Of a stretch of 19,464 nucleotides of DNA, positions 15,416 to 19,464 are shown one piece after another. Each line of letters starts with the position of its first letter. Position 1 is the first letter of the stretch. The DNA is from Planctomycetaceae bacterium (GTDB lineage: Bacteria; Planctomycetota; Phycisphaerae; Phycisphaerales; SM1A02): the NCBI GenBank assembly GCA_002685335.1, contig NYWY01000077.1, positions 1 through 19,464 on the forward strand, read 5' to 3'. Both the position numbers and the translations under genes were made by a program. Under the pieces are notes generated by a model that was not told where the DNA came from, did no database searches, and was given only the letters and a program-made list of their open reading frames with translations.

Positions 15416-16663
15416 TCAGCCCTTCTTGTTCGCTTCCGACTCCTTCAGCGACGGTGGATGCTTGAGACCGGCCTTTTTCAGAAGTCCGTTGATCTTGTCG
15501 ATCTTTCCGGCCTTGTCACCCGCGGGGTGCAGACCGTTGTAGGCCACCGTGCCATCGGGAGCGAGGATCGCCACGTGCGGAATGCCTCGAATGCCGAAAT
15601 CAGGATTGAAGACGTCCTGCTTGCTCATCACGATCGGCCAGGTCATGTCCATCGACTTCTTGTACTCGGTCATCAGAGCGCACTCCTCGGCGAAGTCCGC
15701 GGCCGCGACCTGCCCGCGATCGCCACCGAAGGACACCCGTTTCTGGGGGCTGGTCAGGCCCAGGAAGATCACGTCGTAGCCATCGAAGTACTCGACGAGT
15801 TCCCTGACGTCGGGGAACGAACCGACGCACGGTCCGCACCAGGTCGCCCAGAAATCGAGCACCACCACGCTCCCACGGAGGCAGTTGAAGCAGTTCCACT
15901 CGTGGCCGTCGCTGTTCCACGTGAACTCGATCTCCGGGGCGGGGAAACCGATCAGTTCGCCACGACCGGCGGGGGTTTCGAGGAACGCGATCATGCTCTG
16001 GAGTCGGGCACGTCCGCGCCCTTCGGGAGCCGCCGCGACCGTGGCCTTCATCTGGTCGACCAGTTTCGCGTGGACTTCCTTGCGAGTTCCGTCATCGACG
16101 CCGGCGGTCTGGAGCAGGGCGGGATACTGGACCCATCCGGACAGGGCCTCGGAATCCGAAGGCATCCGATCGGCCAGCAGGACCAGTTCGGTCCGCATCG
16201 GCGCGACCTTCATGGCATCAAGCATGCTCATCACGCCGATCACTTCACCGAGTCGTTCATCGGGAACCGAGGTGAAGCCGCCCCTCATCATGCCGATCTC
16301 GAGGGCGGCATCCATTTCATCCATCCCGGCGAGCATCAGCGCCGCGTCGAGCCAGTCGTCGCCGCTTCCGAGCGCCTTGACTCGCTCGAGCCAGATCGGC
16401 TTCGCCGTGGGTGTGTACTGCCAGAGCATGCCCAGGGCCTCGATCTGGCCGTAGTCACACTCGTTCGGATCGATCCCGTCGAGCTGAGCGTTCAGCACGG
16501 CATGGAACTCGGGATCTTCGAGGCTGAAGGCGTCACCCTTGCTTCGATAGAAGTCCATCGCGATCGCGGTCTTCGCAGCAATCTCCTCCTCGGTGGGAGG
16601 TGCGGCGAAGACGGGAGTCGCCAGATAGAGACCGGCGAGAAGAACGAGGGGTGCGCGACGCAT
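15416..16663 (-). CDS. Exported TlpA/ResA-like thioredoxin-fold protein
   Basis: The protein has 415 residues with a signal peptide (about 1-20, cleavage near VFA). Residues about 22-235 are mostly helical, with many Met and acidic residues, and match no domain I recognise. The thioredoxin fold occupies about 245-395: VVVLDFWATWCGPC (active site C276-x-x-C279), then an FLGLTSPQ strand and GIRGIPHVAILAPDG with the cis-proline. A second pair, C258-x-x-C261 (NCFNC), lies just before the first core strand. The likely role is periplasmic thiol-disulfide chemistry, for example reduction for cytochrome c maturation or repair. Planctomycetes have many such proteins with large N-terminal extensions. 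The start has AAAGGA 6 nt upstream. The C-terminus is Lys-rich. A strong hairpin follows the gene. Confidence 0.85.
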   Translation of the reverse strand: MRRAPLVLLAGLYLATPVFAAPPTEEEIAAKTAIAMDFYRSKGDAFSLEDPEFHAVLNAQLDGIDPNECDYGQIEALGMLWQYTPTAKPIWLERVKALGSGDDWLDAALMLAGMDEMDAALEIGMMRGGFTSVPDERLGEVIGVMSMLDAMKVAPMRTELVLLADRMPSDSEALSGWVQYPALLQTAGVDDGTRKEVHAKLVDQMKATVAAAPEGRGRARLQSMIAFLETPAGRGELIGFPAPEIEFTWNSDGHEWNCFNCLRGSVVVLDFWATWCGPCVGSFPDVRELVEYFDGYDVIFLGLTSPQKRVSFGGDRGQVAAADFAEECALMTEYKKSMDMTWPIVMSKQDVFNPDFGIRGIPHVAILAPDGTVAYNGLHPAGDKAGKIDKINGLLKKAGLKHPPSLKESEANKKG

Positions 16664-16712
16664 GAAAATTCCTTTCGATGAGGTCGACGGAGTGACCCGG
16701 TTGAGTCGGTGA

Positions 16713-16718
16713 ATCCTA
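16713..16718 (-). promoter_or_regulatory. -10 element (TAGGAT) with untranslated leader, thioredoxin-like gene
   Basis: TAGGAT on the - strand lies about 50 nt before the ATG at 16663, predicting a leader of about 43 nt. The leader carries AAAGGA (16670-16675), a proper Shine-Dalgarno sequence. Confidence 0.4.
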
Positions 16719-16840
16719 ACCCACCGGGAGCCGCGACTGATCGCCCGGTCTCAAATCCCCCATCTCGCGGGTTCGCGAGCCGGTTGCGCCGGAGACCGCG
16801 GACCGAAACGGCCGGTTCCCCCGCCCGGGTGGCCGTGGAG

Positions 16841-16885
16841 GACCATCCCCAGAGACCATCCCCAGAGACCATCCCAGAGACCATC
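16841..16885. repeat. 13-nt tandem repeat, about 3.5 copies
   Basis: GACCATCCCCAGA occurs at 16841-16853 and 16854-16866, then as a 12-nt copy with one C fewer at 16867-16878, then as a partial GACCATC at 16879-16885. It is intergenic. The one-base length change and near identity suggest replication slippage. Confidence 0.85.
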
Positions 16886-16993
16886 GGCGATGGGAGATCA
16901 TCTGATTCACGCTCCCGGACCGGAGCCCGGGCGAGATCGCGGACGAGATCACGGCTGACCTGGAGCCAGGAACGGCGACCGGGGGACCGATGT

Positions 16994-17635
16994 TCAGTCG
17001 AGCATGCGGACCGCGCCGCTGCGGACGTCGTACATGGCCCCGGCGATCGCCAGCGCACCGTCTCCGATCAAGGTCTCCAGCAGACTCGACCGGCGACGGA
17101 TCTCCAGGATCGTGCGGCGCACGTTCAACTCGGCCACCCGGTCCACGAACTCGAGGTTCGAAGAATCGCGTCCGCCGGTGGTGGTGGTTTCGGTGGCGAT
17201 CGTCTCGAGAATCGGTGCGATCACCGCCTGAATGTTTCCGAGGTCCTTCCCCGCCGCGCCGCCATCGCACGCGATGTCGCAGGCGGCCTTCACCGCGCCG
17301 CAACCCGTGTGTCCCAGCACCAGGAGATACCCGGCCCCCGCGACGCCGCAGGCGTATTCGAGACTACCGAGCGCCGCGTCGTCGACCATCGCCCCGGCGA
17401 GTCGGATGTCGAAAGCCTCACCGATGCCGAGATCGAAGACCAGTTCCGGCGCCACCCGTGAATCGATGCATCCGACGATCGCCATCTTCGGGTGCTGGTG
17501 GTCCCCGGTGGCCCGGACCTCCGCCGGAAGATCCCGCTCGCGACGAACGCCGTCACGAAAACGACGGTTGCCCTCGAGGAGTTCGTCGACGATTTCATTC
17601 GGGGTCGGATGTCGCACGTGTGGTTCGTGGCCCAT
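16994..17635 (-). CDS. Beta-class carbonic anhydrase
   Basis: The protein has 213 residues and interconverts CO2 and bicarbonate in the cytoplasm. The zinc ligands and catalytic dyad are visible: C56, D58 and R60 in CIDSR, and H109 and C112 in HTGC. The helix before them (ELLEGNRRFRDGV) is typical. The usual RNAGN segment reads RLAGA (78-82), a modest departure. The C-terminal YDVRSGAVRMLD matches the family's last strand (YD..TG.v..L). A loop of about 25 residues after the HTGC helix is Thr- and Gly-rich. There is no signal peptide. The ATG at 17635 has TACCCT 7 nt upstream. The gene follows the EEP-fold gene by 42 nt on the same strand and may be read from both its own promoter and the upstream unit. 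Confidence 0.92.
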   Translation of the reverse strand: MGHEPHVRHPTPNEIVDELLEGNRRFRDGVRRERDLPAEVRATGDHQHPKMAIVGCIDSRVAPELVFDLGIGEAFDIRLAGAMVDDAALGSLEYACGVAGAGYLLVLGHTGCGAVKAACDIACDGGAAGKDLGNIQAVIAPILETIATETTTTGGRDSSNLEFVDRVAELNVRRTILEIRRRSSLLETLIGDGALAIAGAMYDVRSGAVRMLD

Positions 17636-17642
17636 GTGCGGC

Positions 17643-17648
17643 AGGGTA
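17643..17648 (-). promoter_or_regulatory. -10-like element (TACCCT) before the carbonic anhydrase gene
   Basis: TACCCT on the - strand is followed by 7 nt and the ATG at 17635. This is one base longer than the other leaderless spacings and the least typical hexamer, so it is the weakest of the set. No Shine-Dalgarno sequence is seen. Confidence 0.3.
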
Positions 17649-17677
17649 GCGTTCCTCGGCTTCTCCGGGTGTGACGC

Positions 17678-18700
17678 TCACGTCGAGGTGCGAATGACAT
17701 CCACCACGACGGGCCGGTGGTCGGAATCGAAGTCGGGGCCGACCCGACGAGCGCGGATCCCGAATCCCTCCGGAACCAGCACGTGATCGATCGGGATCCG
17801 AAACGGCGAGGGGATCGTGATGCCGCGAAGCCGTACCGGCCAGGTCGGCGACCAGCCGCCGGCTCCCCGAAGCCCGGTCGCCGCGGTGAAGTCCTGAAAC
17901 GTCCGGCCGAAGGGCGTCTCGTTCAAGTCGCCCACCACCAGCGTGGGGACCGGCGAGGCTTCACACCGATCCGCGATCCATTCGAAGGTCGCGTCGCGGA
18001 CCTCGGTCATTCGGCCGCCGAGGGGCGGAATGGGATGGACGAGAAGGATCCGAAGCGAGCCGAGGGTGGTGGTCGCGGTCGCCTCGAGCTGTGGCAGTCC
18101 ACCGTCGACCGGCGTCCCGATCCGGTCGTCCTGCAATGGGTCGAGACCGAACAAGGCGATCCCGCCGACGTCGCTCGACCGCGGCCGGGAGATGATGGTC
18201 GACCATCGTCGACCGTCCTCACGCTGGATTCCCTCCACCGCGTCCACCCATTCCGGGGTGCATTCGAGGAGTCCGATGAGATCGGCGCGAGACGAGGCAA
18301 GCCATTCGATCGCCGCGGCATCAGGGGGACTGGTGACGCTGACGTTGAAGGAGACGATTCGGAGGAACGGCCCATCGCTCGCTGCGGGCGACGTCGTGAG
18401 AACCGGAACCACCACCCACCACGCCCATGCCAGTCCCGGCAGCATGGCCACCGCCGGAGCGCGACGACCGAGCAGGAACAGCGATCCGATGCCCATCGAC
18501 ATGACGATCGAGATCTGGAGCGTCCAGGGACTCGCGAGGGCTTCGAGCCCCGACGGTCCCAGTCGCCCGAGGAGAAAGACGAGCAGCGATCCCACCGAGA
18601 TCAGCAGGACCGATCCTTCCAGCATCCTTCGACGGCAGGATTTCCGAGCGGACCGGTTCACGTCCGAGGATGCATCAACCACGGTCTCCCCTTCGGTCAT
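17678..18700 (-). CDS. Membrane-anchored endonuclease/exonuclease/phosphatase-fold protein
   Basis: The protein has 340 residues. Three hydrophobic helices (about 28-48, 60-78 and 82-102) follow a polar N-terminus. A catalytic EEP domain then spans about 112-336. Active-site residues fit the fold: N119 in SFNV, E146 in LLECTPEW, D258 and N260 in GDLNETP, D305-H306 in PIDHV and D327-H328 in DSDHRP. This three-helix plus EEP layout is known from bacterial proteins usually called EEP family or YafD-like. The substrate (nucleic acid, phospholipid or other phosphodiester) is unknown. The ATG overlaps the stop of the upstream esterase gene (ATGA), so the two are translationally coupled. Confidence 0.88.
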   Translation of the reverse strand: MTEGETVVDASSDVNRSARKSCRRRMLEGSVLLISVGSLLVFLLGRLGPSGLEALASPWTLQISIVMSMGIGSLFLLGRRAPAVAMLPGLAWAWWVVVPVLTTSPAASDGPFLRIVSFNVSVTSPPDAAAIEWLASSRADLIGLLECTPEWVDAVEGIQREDGRRWSTIISRPRSSDVGGIALFGLDPLQDDRIGTPVDGGLPQLEATATTTLGSLRILLVHPIPPLGGRMTEVRDATFEWIADRCEASPVPTLVVGDLNETPFGRTFQDFTAATGLRGAGGWSPTWPVRLRGITIPSPFRIPIDHVLVPEGFGIRARRVGPDFDSDHRPVVVDVIRTST

Positions 18701-19464
18701 CGTCGTCCGACCAGTTCGATCATCGCCCGGCCCATGCCGTCTCCGATCAGGTAGTAGGTCTCGGCGTTCGAATTCCAGTGGTAGCCCTGCCGGGACGGCG
18801 ACCGCTCCGGCGAACGGTAGAAGTCTCGCGTCCCGACGAAGTCGACCGTCCCCGCGAACTCCGGTCGCTTCGCCACCGCGGCCTGGGCCGCCATCAGCGA
18901 GAGGGCCCGTGGATGCTTTTCATCCGGGCCGCTCATCCCGGTCTCCGCGATGACGAAGGGAAGATCCGGAGTCCCGAGTTCCTTGCGAAGATCACGAATG
19001 AGGTTCGCGAGGTTCTCCTCGTACTCGTCGTTGAACGCCTGATTGACCCGATCGTTCCAACCCTGATGCCAGCCGATTCCCATCAACTCGAACTCCCGCC
19101 CCTTGAACTCGGGAAAGATCGCCGCGGGATCCGCGAGGACTTTCCTGGTCTCCGCGACCAGCATGCGGTACTCGGCCCCGACCTCCCCTCCCGAGCTGGG
19201 CGGTCGAAACTCCTTGCCGATGGCCTTGCCGCCCCAGGCGATCTTCACCAGCAGCACAGGCTCGTCGAACGCATCGCCGACCACGCTGCCGAAGCCGAGC
19301 TCGGGGCCGATGGTTCCTTCGTTCGATCCGAAACCCGGCCGAAGATCACCCTTCCGCCCCAGAAACCAGATCTTCACGTCGTCGCGCTCCACCCATTCGC
19401 CGTCTTCATCCCGCAGGTGGGCGAAACCGGCCTTTCCCGGTGACCTGTCGACCATCCATTCCAA
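18697..19464 (-). CDS. SASA-type (sialate O-acetylesterase-like) carbohydrate esterase, 5' partial
   Basis: The frame runs off the right edge, so the N-terminus, including the catalytic Ser motif and any signal peptide, is outside. The visible 255 residues match the SASA/CE6 SGNH-like family: GTIGPELGFGSVVGDAF, VLLVKIAWGGKAI, GIGWHQGWNDRV, YEENLANLIRDLRKELG, LPFVIAETG and, near the end, QGYHWNSNAETYYLIGDGMG with the conserved His. Members remove acetyl groups from sugars, often algal or plant polysaccharide. Planctomycetes encode many next to sulfatases, but no sulfatase is visible here. The stop overlaps the start of the EEP-fold gene by 4 bases. Confidence 0.85.
   Translation of the reverse strand: MEWMVDRSPGKAGFAHLRDEDGEWVERDDVKIWFLGRKGDLRPGFGSNEGTIGPELGFGSVVGDAFDEPVLLVKIAWGGKAIGKEFRPPSSGGEVGAEYRMLVAETRKVLADPAAIFPEFKGREFELMGIGWHQGWNDRVNQAFNDEYEENLANLIRDLRKELGTPDLPFVIAETGMSGPDEKHPRALSLMAAQAAVAKRPEFAGTVDFVGTRDFYRSPERSPSRQGYHWNSNAETYYLIGDGMGRAMIELVGRR

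Larger units (their letters stand above)
16664..16993. other. 330-nt intergenic region
   Basis: This gap lies between the thioredoxin-like gene and the carbonic anhydrase gene, both on the - strand. It holds the promoter and Shine-Dalgarno of the former (16670-16718) and a short tandem repeat (16841-16885). I find no convincing gene: the reading frames that cross it are continuations of antisense frames over the neighbours. No clear terminator for the carbonic anhydrase gene was found. Confidence 0.6.

Noticed and set aside
16841..16885. CRISPR array
   Set aside because: The units are 13 nt with no spacers, and no cas gene is present.
16911..16926. GCTCCCGGACCGGAGC hairpin as a terminator
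   Set aside because: The near-palindrome leaves almost no loop and has a bulge and no T-run, so it is unlikely to fold as a terminator.

Overview
This GC-rich window looks like chromosomal DNA of a planctomycete, most likely class Phycisphaerae and probably aquatic. The main clue is the type I dockerin-like repeat (pattern DLNGDG..N..DLG.LLSAWG) at the C-terminus of two secreted proteins, which is common in that group. Many products are exported (Sec, Tat, lipoprotein), there are outer-membrane genes, and there is a manganese/iron importer with a fusion known from the related Chlamydiae. Taxonomy is inference; no rRNA gene is present. I see no tRNA, rRNA, CRISPR array, insertion sequence or phage gene.

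Layout. 2-436: C-terminal part of a secreted dockerin-repeat protein. 528-5684: metal-uptake locus on the + strand, made of an MntR repressor, then substrate-binding protein, ATPase and two permeases overlapping by 4 bases at each junction. A perfect 16-bp palindrome sits inside the transporter promoter. Both permeases carry a C-terminal DtxR/MntR-like domain, so the locus encodes three metal-sensor-like domains. 5689-6588: a DUF1254/DUF1214 protein that lacks its N-terminal part. 6666-10155 (- strand): an unusual lipoprotein joining a dual-specificity-phosphatase-like domain to a C-terminal cytochrome c'-like domain, a Tat-exported TIM-barrel sugar isomerase-like protein, and a secreted metallophosphatase. 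10362-12263 (+ strand): a secreted PHB-depolymerase/feruloyl-esterase-like hydrolase with dockerin repeats, and a VTT-domain membrane protein. 12246-15313 (- strand): a sugar-uptake pair of OprB-type porin and sugar-porter MFS permease. 15416-16663 (- strand): a TlpA/ResA-like thioredoxin protein. 16994-19464 (- strand): a beta-carbonic anhydrase, a membrane-anchored endonuclease/exonuclease/phosphatase-fold protein, and a partial SASA-type acetylesterase.

Promoters show a shared pattern. All ten genes that appear to start a transcription unit have a TANNNT hexamer upstream, most often TAGNNT. In five it lies exactly 6 nt before the start codon and in one 7 nt, so transcription should begin at the start codon (leaderless mRNA). 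In the other four it lies about 45-62 nt upstream and a Shine-Dalgarno sequence precedes the start codon. This rule also decides several start sites.

How the genes work together: the mnt cluster is one regulatory and transport unit. The porin and MFS gene probably form an outer- and inner-membrane sugar route. The esterase, EEP-fold gene and carbonic anhydrase lie in tandem, the first two overlapping, but a shared function is not evident. The remaining genes look like single units.
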